Assembly: GCF_014647655.1 (NCBI RefSeq)
Contig: NZ_BMPP01000038.1
Coordinates: 1-13,728 of the forward strand
Source: Deinococcus malanensis
GTDB lineage: Bacteria > Deinococcota > Deinococci > Deinococcales > Deinococcaceae
DNA: 13,728 bases
Reading direction: 5' to 3'
This document shows, in pieces, positions 6,361-13,425 of this stretch. The position numbers were made by a program, and so were the translations under genes. A model generated the notes under the pieces. The model saw only the letters and a list, made by a program, of their open reading frames with translations, did no database searches and was not told where the DNA came from. How positions within the stretch are numbered: the stretch's first letter is position 1; each line of letters opens with the position of its first letter.

Positions 6361-9060
6361 ATGACGGGCGATGTGCTCCCCCAAGCGCTAGCAATCCTGC
6401 AGCGCGTCTGGGGGTACGACCACTTCCGAGGAAACCAAGGCGACATCGTCCAGACGGTCGCTGAAGGAAAACACGCCCTCGTGTTGATGCCCACAGGTGG
6501 TGGGAAGAGCCTGTGCTACCAACTGCCGAGCCTCCTGCGGCCCGGCGTCGGGATTGTTGTGTCCCCTCTCATCGCCTTGATGAAGGACCAGGTCGACACG
6601 CTCCGCCAACTCGGACTTCGGGCCGCCTACCTGAACTCCACACTTTCTCCCTCTGCCTCCCGCGCTGTCGAACAAGCGGCCCTGACGGGTCGCCTGGACC
6701 TGCTCTACATCGCCCCAGAACGCTTACTGCTGCCGCGAACCCTGGAGTTTCTGCACCAGACGCAGATTGCCCTGTTTGCCGTTGATGAAGCCCACTGTGT
6801 TTCCCAATGGGGCCATGACTTCCGCCCGGAGTACCAACAACTCCGGGTGCTCGAACAGCAATTCCCGTACGTTCCCCGGGTGGCTTTGACTGCTACTGCG
6901 GATGACCGCACCCGCGCAGACATCCGCCAGGTTCTGGGCCTGAGGAACGCGCCTGAATTCCTCTCGAGCTTTGACCGCCCGAACATCCAGTACCGCGTCG
7001 CGACCAAGGAAAGCCCCAAACAGCAACTCCTGGAATTCATCCAGACCGAACACCCTGGTGACGCCGGGGTCGTGTATTGCCTCTCCCGGCGGTCGGTGGA
7101 GGATACCGCGCATTGGCTGCAGGAGCAGGCCTTACGGGTCGTCGCCTACCACGCCGGACTCTCCCAGGAGGACCGGAGCGTGGCCCAGGAGCGCTTCCTG
7201 AACGAGGAAGGCATCATAGTCGTAGCCACCGTGGCGTTCGGCATGGGCATCGACAAGCCGAACGTCCGTTTTGTCGCTCACCTCGACCTTCCGAAAAGCA
7301 TGGAGGGGTACTACCAGGAGACTGGCCGTGCTGGACGTGATGGCCTCCCCAGTACGGCCTGGATGGTGTACGGCCTGCAGGACGTGGTGAACGTGCGCCG
7401 GATGCTCGCAGACAGTGATGCTCCTGAGGAGGTGAAACGGGTGGAGGCGGGCAAGCTCGACGCACTCCTGACCTACTGCGAAACCGCGACGTGCCGTCGT
7501 CAGATCCTGCTCGGGTACTTCGGGGAAACGTCGACCTCGCCCTGTGGGAACTGCGACGTGTGCTTGAACCCACCGATCGTCCGGGACATGACGCGGGAGG
7601 CGCAGATGGCGCTCTCCGCGGCCATCCGCACAGGCAACCGGTTCGGGGCCGCCTACTTAACAGACATTCTCCTGGGCAAGGAGAACGACAAGAACAAGCG
7701 GCACCGGACGCTCCCGACCTATGGCATTGGAAAAAACCACGACGTGAAGGTGTGGCGGAGTGTCTTGCGGCAGCTGGTGAGTCTGGGATACCTGACAGCT
7801 GGGCCGTACCACGGTCTGATGGTGACGGGAAAAGCCACCAGGATCCTCAAGGGGGAGCAGCCGTTGCTGCTCAGGGAGGACTCCCTGCTCCCTCGTGCAG
7901 CAAAGCGCAGTCGGGAGAAAACCCAGGCAGCACGCGGCACGATTGATCCTGAGCACCGGCCGCTGTTCCAGGCGCTCAAGACCTGGCGGGCAGAGCGGGC
8001 TGGACAGCTGAACGTACCTCCGTACGTGATTTTCGGTGACGCGACCCTGAAGGCCATTGCTGAAGTGCGGCCGCATAACTTGCGGAGCCTGGGGAAGATC
8101 AGTGGGATCGGGGAGCGGCGGCTGTCGGAATATGGTCAGGAGGTTCTACGGCTGGTGCAGACGGGGGTGCACGAGGAGAAGCGGCGGCCTCGGGGGACTG
8201 TGCAGGCGCACGAACTGGGTTTGGCGCCAGAGGTGGCATGGAGTTCAGTGGGGTCTGGCGAGTCACCCTTTGTGGGAACCGACAGCCTGGTCAGCGCAAC
8301 AGGGATGCCAGGGTCGAGGGTCCCTCAGTCCTCCCCTGCCCCTGTGGTGCGGCAGGAACCGGAGCCATCGAACACGTCCGATGTGCCGCCCTTGGTGGAG
8401 ACCGGGGGCTTAGACAGCGTTGAGGGGGTGCCGGGCGTGAGGCCTGCCCAGTCGTTCTCTGCCCCCGGTGTCCTGCCAGAGCCCTCCAGGACACCCCCTC
8501 CGGTGGAGGAGCCGGCTCCAGCAGTCATAAGTGAGGTGCCCCAACAACCCGCCGGGGAGGTAAATGAGCCTCAACCGCATGCGGCGGCCGCAGTGGCCTT
8601 GGGAGACGTGCGGCGGGAACTGGCGCGGGAGACCGGGTATGCGGCGTACCTGATCTTTCCGAATGCGACTCTGGCGACGCTCGCGACACGTCTGCCCCGG
8701 AAGGAGGCAGACCTGGTCGGCATTCCGGGTTTGGGGCTGAAGCGCATTCAGGCGTACGGAGAACGCATTCTGAATGCCATTGCGCTCGCGCTGGACGAGT
8801 CCGCAGACGTGCCCGTGCAACAGGCTGCCCCCGGACATGACCTGCCCACGGAGCTCCCCGGACTTCAGAACGTGCCCGCGATCCTGGAGCATCTGGCGAA
8901 TGAGATCCGGAGTGGCCGTTACCAGCTCAACCCCAGCCCCCGTGGCACCATTCTCGGTGAGTTCCTCTCCGGGAATGATGACGCTGATGTTCAGGGGTAC
9001 CACTTCCAGGAGAGCGAGGGCGTGATCACGCTGGTCCTGCGGTTGAAGCGGGAGGAGTGA
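6361..9060 (+). CDS. recQ: ATP-dependent DNA helicase RecQ
   Basis: RecQ unwinds DNA 3'-to-5' and acts in recombinational repair and fork restart. From ATG 6361 the protein has 899 residues: Walker A MPTGGGKS (43-50), DEAH (142-145), the aromatic-rich loop [11 protein letters not shown] (148-158), the second helicase lobe ending at [10 protein letters not shown] (319-328), zinc-site cysteines 378, 395, 398 and 401, a winged-helix RQC region to about 500, HRDC 1 at about 526-602 and HRDC 2 at about 744-812. A Pro/Ser-rich linker (610-740) contains a degenerate 40-residue repeat. The last 64 residues (836-899) do not look like HRDC, although D. radiodurans RecQ carries a third HRDC in this place. 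The frame is open upstream to 6247, but the RDRM-like promoter lies inside that part, so 6361 is preferred. It appears intact. Confidence 0.95.
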   Translation: MTGDVLPQALAILQRVWGYDHFRGNQGDIVQTVAEGKHALVLMPTGGGKSLCYQLPSLLRPGVGIVVSPLIALMKDQVDTLRQLGLRAAYLNSTLSPSASRAVEQAALTGRLDLLYIAPERLLLPRTLEFLHQTQIALFAVDEAHCVSQWGHDFRPEYQQLRVLEQQFPYVPRVALTATADDRTRADIRQVLGLRNAPEFLSSFDRPNIQYRVATKESPKQQLLEFIQTEHPGDAGVVYCLSRRSVEDTAHWLQEQALRVVAYHAGLSQEDRSVAQERFLNEEGIIVVATVAFGMGIDKPNVRFVAHLDLPKSMEGYYQETGRAGRDGLPSTAWMVYGLQDVVNVRRMLADSDAPEEVKRVEAGKLDALLTYCETATCRRQILLGYFGETSTSPCGNCDVCLNPPIVRDMTREAQMALSAAIRTGNRFGAAYLTDILLGKENDKNKRHRTLPTYGIGKNHDVKVWRSVLRQLVSLGYLTAGPYHGLMVTGKATRILKGEQPLLLREDSLLPRAAKRSREKTQAARGTIDPEHRPLFQALKTWRAERAGQLNVPPYVIFGDATLKAIAEVRPHNLRSLGKISGIGERRLSEYGQEVLRLVQTGVHEEKRRPRGTVQAHELGLAPEVAWSSVGSGESPFVGTDSLVSATGMPGSRVPQSSPAPVVRQEPEPSNTSDVPPLVETGGLDSVEGVPGVRPAQSFSAPGVLPEPSRTPPPVEEPAPAVISEVPQQPAGEVNEPQPHAAAAVALGDVRRELARETGYAAYLIFPNATLATLATRLPRKEADLVGIPGLGLKRIQAYGERILNAIALALDESADVPVQQAAPGHDLPTELPGLQNVPAILEHLANEIRSGRYQLNPSPRGTILGEFLSGNDDADVQGYHFQESEGVITLVLRLKREE
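8269..8505 (+). repeat. Degenerate ~40-residue tandem repeat in the RecQ linker
   Basis: Two linker units follow each other: [20 protein letters not shown]...[12 protein letters not shown] (from 8269) and [20 protein letters not shown]...[11 protein letters not shown] (from 8392). They share the order [F/L]V-T--L-S--G-PG---Q---AP-V--EP. This looks like an old internal duplication that lengthened the flexible arm between the two HRDC domains. Confidence 0.65.
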
Positions 9061-9084
9061 GCTGTCGCGTGTAGGTTAATGCCT

Positions 9085-9204
9085 TCAGGTCCTGTCCAGG
9101 TATTCGTGTTGCAGGAGGGTGATCAGCTCCAGCATCTGCGCCCGGTCTTTGGTGATGCTCCGCGCTGGCGCCCCGTACGGGCGCACAAGCAGGCGGCTCT
9201 CCAC
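9085..9204 (-). CDS. Possible small minus-strand ORF between recQ and DUF433
   Basis: From GTG 9204 the minus strand reads VESRLLVRPYGAPARSITKD and RAQMLELITLLQHEYLDRT, then stops at 9085. The composition (amphipathic end, charged middle) is protein-like, unlike the other frames here. There is no Shine-Dalgarno sequence and no recognised family. It may be the tail of a lost gene. Confidence 0.22.
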   Translation of the reverse strand: MESRLLVRPYGAPARSITKDRAQMLELITLLQHEYLDRT

Positions 9205-9227
9205 GGCGGGGAGTGTGGCGCAGGCCG

Positions 9228-9233
9228 TACCCT
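9228..9233 (+). promoter_or_regulatory. -10 hexamer TACCCT before the DUF433 gene
   Basis: TACCCT fits TANNNT and lies six bases before ATG 9240. The GAAGG next to the ATG is only one base away, too close to serve as a normal ribosome binding site, so a leaderless mRNA is likely. Confidence 0.45.
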
Positions 9234-9239
9234 GAAGGC

Positions 9240-10139
9240 ATGTACGAGCGGATCGTGATCGACCCGAACATCTGCAACGGACGACCGACCGTGCGCGGCA
9301 CCCGCATTACCGCACAGACCATCATGGAGTTCCTCGCGGCTGGGGACAGCATTGACGACGTCCTGGAGGAATACCCGTCATTGACCCGTGAGGATATTCT
9401 GGCCTGCCTGGTGCACTTCTCCCATCGAAGCCAGATCTTCCGATTCGGCCGTAGTCGCCGGGCTACAGAACGTGCCAGCGATCTTGAGCATGTGGCAACC
9501 GAGATCCGCAGTGGCCGCGACCAGCTCGTCCCTTTTTCCCCGGAGACCGTCCTCGGGGATATTTCCCCCGCGAGCGATGACGCTGGATTCCTTGGGTGTC
9601 ACTTGCCGGAGAAGGATGGCGTCATCACGCAGGTTTTTCGGTTGAAGTGGGAGGCGGGGAGGCCATCTTCCTTCAGGCCTCAAGCCACCCGGTGGTCAGA
9701 GGCCTGCGTCGTCAGGGCGTGGGCGTACCAGGTGTTCAGGGTGTGTTGCACGGCCCGGGTGTACTCGTCGAGCCCGACGGGTTTGGTGACGTACCCGTTC
9801 GCGCCAGCCTCCAGGGCCCTTTGGATGTCTGCTTCGGAGGATGATCCGCTGAACACCACGACGGGCAGGTCCGCTGTTGACCAGCATTGCCGCACGTCCG
9901 TGAGGACTTCCGCCGCGGTCATGCAGGGCGTACTGCCATCGAGCAGTACGAGGTGCGGGGTGGGTGCGTCCCCGTGCGGTGCTCGGCGGTTGAGGAAGGT
10001 GAGTGCGTCGGGTCCGGTGGTGACCACGTGCAGTTGCAGGTCGGGGACAACGCCTTCGAGGGCGACTTCCATGAGGAAGACGTCTGCCTCGTTGTCTTCG
10101 ACCAGCAGCACGTGGAACTTCATAATCCAGTCAGTTTAG
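9240..10139 (+). CDS. DUF433 antitoxin-like N-terminus joined to a decayed copy of the RecQ tail
   Basis: Residues 1-59 (MYERIVIDPNICNGRPTVRG, TRITAQTIMEFLAAGDSIDD, VLEEYPSLTREDILACLVH) are a nearly complete DUF433 domain, a small DNA-binding antitoxin-like fold usually paired with a DUF5615 PIN-like toxin. No such toxin follows. After ACLVH the family pattern is lost, and from base 9461 the DNA is a diverged copy of the recQ 3' end. In this frame it reads HVATEIRSGRDQLVPFSPET and GVITQVFRLKWE, about half identical to the RecQ C-terminus. The recQ stop is not conserved, so the frame stays open to 10139, but beyond about 9660 it is antisense to a response regulator and almost certainly not a genuine domain. 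Treat 9240-9660 as the meaningful part: a fusion, or a truncated antitoxin beside a pseudo-fragment. Confidence 0.6.
   Translation: MYERIVIDPNICNGRPTVRGTRITAQTIMEFLAAGDSIDDVLEEYPSLTREDILACLVHFSHRSQIFRFGRSRRATERASDLEHVATEIRSGRDQLVPFSPETVLGDISPASDDAGFLGCHLPEKDGVITQVFRLKWEAGRPSSFRPQATRWSEACVVRAWAYQVFRVCCTARVYSSSPTGLVTYPFAPASRALWMSASEDDPLNTTTGRSAVDQHCRTSVRTSAAVMQGVLPSSSTRCGVGASPCGARRLRKVSASGPVVTTCSCRSGTTPSRATSMRKTSASLSSTSSTWNFIIQSV
9461..9658 (+). repeat. Diverged second copy of the recQ 3' end
   Basis: This stretch aligns with 8861-9058 of recQ. Both begin with CAGAACGTGCC (GLQNVPAIL in RecQ). One base is missing in the copy near 9484 (ATCTTGAGCAT against ATCCTGGAGCAT), after which the spacing stays constant. 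By hand alignment about 70% of bases agree over 170 positions past the deletion, and the arms end at GGTTGAAG. Two open frames, one on each side of the deletion, carry the matching protein sequence. Confidence 0.85.
9680..10123 (-). CDS. Single-domain response regulator (Rcp1/CheY-like)
   Basis: This is a stand-alone receiver domain that passes a phosphoryl signal from a histidine kinase to a partner protein; it has no output domain. The 147 residues show the acidic pair Glu9-Asp10 in LLVEDNEADVFLMEVALEG, the phospho-acceptor Asp62 in LVLLDGSTP, Ser92 in VVVFSGSSSEAD at the Thr/Ser switch position, and Lys114 in GYVTKPV. The start resembles the Rcp1 group often coded next to phytochrome-type kinases. 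No kinase lies in the window. A TAAACT hexamer is nine bases before the ATG. The C-terminal extension (TTQASDHRVA) is short and without function I can name. Confidence 0.9.
   Translation of the reverse strand: MKFHVLLVEDNEADVFLMEVALEGVVPDLQLHVVTTGPDALTFLNRRAPHGDAPTPHLVLLDGSTPCMTAAEVLTDVRQCWSTADLPVVVFSGSSSEADIQRALEAGANGYVTKPVGLDEYTRAVQHTLNTWYAHALTTQASDHRVA
10133..10138 (-). promoter_or_regulatory. -10 hexamer TAAACT before the response regulator
   Basis: On the minus strand TAAACT is followed by nine bases and the ATG at 10123. No Shine-Dalgarno sequence is present. The mRNA would have at most a few leader bases. Confidence 0.4.
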
Positions 10140-10200
10140 GGGACGCCGGACTGAACTGGAATGAAGTGTTTCCTCACGGGAGGATCATCTCGTCTTCAGG

Positions 10201-10683
10201 TTAAAACAGGCCGGCTACTGGTCCTGAGCGAGGCTGGAGAGGCAGTGTCGAGGCAGCGTCCCGAGCTTGCACGGCGAGTTGATCGGCGCGTTCGTTCTCC
10301 GGGTGGCCGGCATGCCCCTGCACCCACTTGAAGGTCAGCTGGTGTTCTCTGGCGGCCTCCAGGAGGGCTTGCCAGAGGTCTGAGTTCTTGACGTTCTTTC
10401 AGTTCTTGCGTTGCCAGTTGCCCGGCCAGTCTTTCTCGAAGGCGTCGATGACGTACTTCGAGTCGCTGATGACGTGGACCTGGCTGGGCGTTTTGAGCGC
10501 TCTGAGGCCTTCGAGGAGTGCGGTGAGCTCCATGCGGTTGTTGGTGGTGTGACGTTCCCCGCCGGAGAGTTCTTGCGTGCGGGTGCCGGTGGTGAGGATG
10601 CAGGCCCAGCCGCCGGGGCCGGGGTTCCCGGAGCAGGCGCCATCGGTGACGAGGCGGATGGTGGGCAGGGCAGCGTCGGGCAT
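10201..10683 (-). pseudogene. rnhA: RNase HI with an in-frame TGA
   Basis: RNase HI cuts the RNA strand of RNA-DNA hybrids in the cytoplasm. From ATG 10683 (GAGGG five bases upstream) the frame carries VTDGACSGNPGPGGW (Asp14), RMELTALLEGL (Glu52) and VISDSKYVIDAFE (Asp74). It then stops at a TGA (10399-10401) after NWQRKN. The same frame continues as [20 protein letters not shown] and [15 protein letters not shown], with the catalytic His124 and Asp134, and ends at TAA 10201-10203. RNase HI proteins normally have Trp at the TGA position (E. coli reads KKRGWKTADKK), so one base change turned TGG into TGA. Full length would be 160 residues, normal for the family. As written the product lacks the fourth carboxylate and is probably inactive. 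The basic handle is also about four residues shorter than in E. coli. Confidence 0.88.
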
Positions 10684-10792
10684 ACGTGCCCTCAGTGTGG
10701 TACCAGCAGGCGCGTGCTTTCCTTTCTCCCGCAACCCCACGTTACCCACTGAAGCTCAACTCCCACCAGCCCAAGCTCCAGCACTCCTGCTT

Positions 10793-11206
10793 CTACGCTT
10801 CCGCGAGCCGGTTGTCCTGCCAGTAGCGCAAGAATGCCTCCACCTGCTCCAGAAACTCCCCCAGCACAGGCGACTTCACCAGGTACGAGCTCGCGTGCAG
10901 ACTGTATGCCCGCGTGACATCGCTCTTCGCGCTGGAGGTGGTGAGCATCACCACCGGAATCAGGGCGAACACTGGATCTCGCTTGAGTTCTTCGAGCACC
11001 TCGAATCCGCTCATGCCGGGCATGTTGATGTCCAGCAGGATCACGTCCGGCTGTACGGTCTCGCTCCGGAGGTGGTGGAGGGCTTTGCGTCCGCTGTCTA
11101 CGGTGATCAGGCTGCAATTCAGGCCTGCTTGCTCGAAGGCTTCCTCCGCGAGCAGCCGGTCACTGGGGCTGTCGTCGATCAGGAGGTAGTGACAGGGGAC
11201 TGGCAT
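10793..11206 (-). CDS. Single-domain response regulator (Rcp1/CheY-like)
   Basis: This second stand-alone receiver has 137 residues. It has Asp11-Asp12 in YLLIDDSPSDRLLAEEAF, phospho-acceptor Asp59 in VILLDINMPGMSGFEVLEEL, Thr89/Thr90 in VVMLTTSSAKSD and Lys111 in SYLVKSPVLGEF. The Lys is followed by Ser-Pro rather than Pro, a common variant in the Rcp1 group. No DNA-binding domain follows, so it acts through protein contacts. It lies upstream of rnhA on the same strand with 109 bases between, enough for separate promoters. It is more canonical around the phosphorylation site than the regulator at 9680-10123. Confidence 0.92.
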   Translation of the reverse strand: MPVPCHYLLIDDSPSDRLLAEEAFEQAGLNCSLITVDSGRKALHHLRSETVQPDVILLDINMPGMSGFEVLEELKRDPVFALIPVVMLTTSSAKSDVTRAYSLHASSYLVKSPVLGEFLEQVEAFLRYWQDNRLAEA

Positions 11207-11214
11207 ACGCGGTG

Positions 11215-11220
11215 AGCATA
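11215..11220 (-). promoter_or_regulatory. -10 hexamer TATGCT before the second response regulator
   Basis: On the minus strand TATGCT is followed by eight bases and the ATG at 11206. No Shine-Dalgarno sequence is visible, which supports a leaderless start. Confidence 0.45.
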
Positions 11221-11450
11221 CGCTTGAAGGTGCTCAAGCTGAGGCGAAAATTCTTCATTTCACGACTGAGCAACCCGCATGGGATAGATACTCATGGTGG
11301 GCCAGCCCTGTCACCCAGCACGACACCCAGGGACTTCAGATCGCTGAACAAGCGACCGCACCCGCGAAACAAACACATCTGTGGATGGTCTTCGATGTGA
11401 GGGCAGTGGAGGCCAACATTGAGGCGGAGCCTTGCGGCGAATACGCGGAG

Positions 11451-11456
11451 TACAGT
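11451..11456 (+). promoter_or_regulatory. -10 hexamer TACAGT before the metallo-beta-lactamase-fold gene
   Basis: TACAGT fits TANNNT and is eight bases before ATG 11465. There is no Shine-Dalgarno sequence. It makes the longer frame from 11432 unlikely as the translated form. Confidence 0.45.
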
Positions 11457-11464
11457 CAGACGGG

Positions 11465-12184
11465 ATGATCGAGTCCACCTTTAGCCGGCTTTCCGGTGAC
11501 GTGTTCGCCTTGGCCGTTTGGGACGACAGCTGGCAGTCCTATAACAACTGCTACCTGCTCATCCGTGATGACCAGGTTGTGCTGATCGACACGGGCAAAG
11601 CTGAACACTTCGGGCATCTACAGGCTGCTCTTGCCATGGTCGGTAAGGGTGAAGACGATGTGACCACCCTGATCGCGACTCACGGCCATGCAGACCATAT
11701 CGGAAGTGCCTATAGGTTCTCCCGCGCTCGCAAATACATTCACCCGAACGACGTTCCAATGCTCACTGCTGAAGCTCGCGAGGTGTTCACTGGGAGCTTG
11801 CCCGACCACGGTGATGTCCAAGGTCTGACCTGCTGGTTGTGGGGTGACCACACGCCTGGATCGTGTGTCTTGTATGACCCCGTTTCGCGGGTGACCTTCG
11901 CGGGTGACCCCATCTGTTTCTTTGGCGAAGCCCTGCCACACGGCGAACTTGTGGACGAAGCGCCCGAGCTGCGCGACGCCTTTGCGTCATTCATCGCCCA
12001 AGGAGCTATGTGGCACGACCCGCGTGTTCAGCCTGAACGCTTTCAACAGGGTGCCGTGTACCTCAGCAGGCTCGATATGTCGCACTTCGCGACGGGACAC
12101 GGAGTCGTTCTCCTTGGCAACCTGCAGGTGTTCTTTGGCACCTTGGTCGAGGCCATCGTCGGCAGTGCTCAAGAACAGACCTGA
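11465..12184 (+). CDS. Metallo-beta-lactamase-fold hydrolase
   Basis: The 239-residue protein belongs to the broad metallo-beta-lactamase superfamily of two-zinc hydrolases, which includes glyoxalase II, lactonases and quorum-quenching enzymes. It has the metal motif ATHGHADHIG with His73, His75, Asp77 and His78, then His129 in GDHTPGSCVL, the bridging Asp148 in VTFAGDPICFF and His212 in FATGHGVVL. The set is complete, so it should bind both metals. The GDHTPGS step with a short DPxSxVTFAGD strand is seen in lactonase/glyoxalase II-like members. The substrate cannot be set from sequence, and it is probably not an antibiotic beta-lactamase because no signal peptide is present. ATG 11465 fits the -10 hexamer upstream. 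It may be followed by a hairpin. Confidence 0.88.
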   Translation: MIESTFSRLSGDVFALAVWDDSWQSYNNCYLLIRDDQVVLIDTGKAEHFGHLQAALAMVGKGEDDVTTLIATHGHADHIGSAYRFSRARKYIHPNDVPMLTAEAREVFTGSLPDHGDVQGLTCWLWGDHTPGSCVLYDPVSRVTFAGDPICFFGEALPHGELVDEAPELRDAFASFIAQGAMWHDPRVQPERFQQGAVYLSRLDMSHFATGHGVVLLGNLQVFFGTLVEAIVGSAQEQT

Positions 12185-12192
12185 AAGGAGGT
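12184..12192 (+). promoter_or_regulatory. Strong Shine-Dalgarno sequence without a normal start codon
   Basis: AAAGGAGGT overlaps the stop of the hydrolase gene. No ATG, GTG or TTG follows at a usable distance; CTG at 12200 is eight bases past the GGAGG. It is either a chance match, a relic of a lost downstream gene or the site of a very short CTG-started peptide. Confidence 0.35.
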
Positions 12193-12250
12193 ACCTGAGC
12201 TGCAGTCACGGCGCTCAGGAGCCCCCAGGCGGCGCCGCCCCCTCTAAGCC

Positions 12251-12281
12251 AGGGGGCTGCAAAGGAAGCGTGAAGCCCCCT
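12251..12281 (+). terminator. Hairpin after the hydrolase gene, possible terminator
   Basis: AGGGGGCT (12251-12258) pairs with AGCCCCCT (12274-12281) across a 15-base loop. An upstream AGCCCCC (12220-12226) can pair with the same central strand, so two hairpins exclude each other. Only a short TTAAGTT follows. Termination is plausible, not proven. Confidence 0.4.
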
Positions 12282-12330
12282 TAAGTTCGCCCGGAGGCGC
12301 GGTGGAGTCGGGACGTGCCACCTTCGGAGC

Positions 12331-12525
12331 ATGACCGACGACAAGCGCGACACCGTCCTCCCGGACCCGGCAATGGTGAACGAGGACAGCCCGGTCTACC
12401 AGCCCCCTGCCGGTGCCGAGGAAACCGACCTTGCCGACGCCGCCGTGGACGGCACGAGCGCCTCGCATTACGGGGCCAACGACCCGGCCCTCTACGAGAA
12501 CAGCGACAGCACGAACCAGGACTGA
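12331..12525 (+). CDS. Small acidic hypothetical protein, 64 aa
   Basis: The protein begins MTDDKRDTVLPDPAMVNEDS and ends GANDPALYENSDSTNQD. It has about 15 acidic residues against two basic ones, no hydrophobic core and many Pro, Gly, Ser and Asn, so it should be largely disordered. No signal peptide, membrane segment or metal motif is visible. Codon use follows the GC-rich third-position bias of neighbours, which supports real coding. The Shine-Dalgarno match (GGAG at 12326-12329) is too close to the ATG to be convincing. No function can be assigned; the composition resembles small hydrophilic stress-type proteins, which is only a guess. Confidence 0.6.
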   Translation: MTDDKRDTVLPDPAMVNEDSPVYQPPAGAEETDLADAAVDGTSASHYGANDPALYENSDSTNQD

Positions 12526-12576
12526 CCGCGTCCGCGTGAGGCGTTCCAATGGGGGACAACCTCCCGGAAGGCGTAA

Positions 12577-13236
12577 GTGTCAGAGCCCATGAATAGACTT
12601 CACAGCCTGCCCCCGGTCGCGATCGGCGACATTCATGGCTGCCTCGATCTGCTGAATGCTGCCGTCGAGAAGTTCCATGACCGCCACCTGGTGCTTCTCG
12701 GCGACTATGTGGACCGCGGCCCCGACGACAGGGGCGTGTTGGACCGCGTGCGGGACCTGGTCGAGTTCGGACGGGCGACTGCGCTGATGGGCAACCACGA
12801 CGACATGATGATCCGTGCGGTCCTCGAGGGGAGGAGCGCAGAGGTCTGGTTGCATAACGGTGGGGACGTGACGATGAATGAGTACGGCGACGATCATGGG
12901 GCGCTGCGCGAGGATGCCGTCTGGATGCGTGAGCACCTGCAGCAGCACGTGATCATCGGTGGCACCCTGTTTGCTCACGCGATGCGGCCGGACCCGACTG
13001 GACGCGATGTGGACACGCACCTGTGGGGACGCCCGGATGGCAGCAGTCCCCTCTACCGGCTCCCGAAGGGCGTGACCCATAGTGTCCATGGGCACACGGT
13101 CGTGGACGAGCCAGTGACGGCCGAGGCCTCTGACGGATCGATCGTTTGGTTCATTGACACCGGCGCAGTCCACACCGGGATTTTGACTGCCCTTGACACC
13201 GCCAGTTGGACGACGACGGAGCTGAGCGCGCACTGA
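12577..13236 (+). CDS. PPP-type metallophosphatase (serine/threonine phosphatase-like)
   Basis: This cytoplasmic two-metal phosphatase has the full PPP motif series in 219 residues: GDIHG (17-21), GDYVDRG (42-48), GNHDD (72-76), a metal-binding His in TLFAHAM (134) and HGHT (171-174). This is the layout of small bacterial PPP phosphatases such as PrpA/PrpB of E. coli and phage lambda phosphatase. It may remove phosphate from Ser/Thr proteins or hydrolyse diadenosine tetraphosphate (ApaH-like); sequence does not decide. The GNHDD variant replaces the more common GNHE. GTG 12577 is chosen because GGAAGG lies five bases before it; ATG 12589 is the alternative and loses only four residues. Confidence 0.9.
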   Translation: MSEPMNRLHSLPPVAIGDIHGCLDLLNAAVEKFHDRHLVLLGDYVDRGPDDRGVLDRVRDLVEFGRATALMGNHDDMMIRAVLEGRSAEVWLHNGGDVTMNEYGDDHGALREDAVWMREHLQQHVIIGGTLFAHAMRPDPTGRDVDTHLWGRPDGSSPLYRLPKGVTHSVHGHTVVDEPVTAEASDGSIVWFIDTGAVHTGILTALDTASWTTTELSAH

Positions 13237-13388
13237 CTCCCTTCCGCGGTCATAGGTGCCTTTAGGGTGCTGGGGCGCTGGTTGGGTACGCAAGCAGGCT
13301 GGACCTCTGATGTGTGGGCAGCCTCACGCGGGCGCCCCTACACACCCCTGCCCTGTACCCGGCCATCACGCAAGCTGCCCTTATCAAC

Positions 13389-13418
13389 TTGACAGACCGG
13401 CGGGAAAATCCTTGATAT
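13389..13418 (+). promoter_or_regulatory. Promoter with perfect -35 TTGACA
   Basis: TTGACA at 13389-13394 is a perfect -35. After 18 bases comes TGATAT (13413-13418), a weak -10, seven bases before ATG 13426. It is the clearest -35 element in the window. Confidence 0.6.
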
Positions 13419-13425
13419 GAGGCGT

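Noticed and set aside
8410..9003. A 197-codon minus-strand frame inside recQ
   Set aside because: It is a shadow of the recQ linker and second HRDC domain.
9660..10139. C-terminal 160 codons of the DUF433 reading frame as a real protein domain
   Set aside because: They run antisense to an intact response regulator with Asp62 and Lys114 in place; the frame is open only because the recQ stop was lost in the copy.
12228..12239. 12-bp palindrome GGCGGCGCCGCC
   Set aside because: Short palindromes of G and C are expected by chance in DNA this GC-rich.
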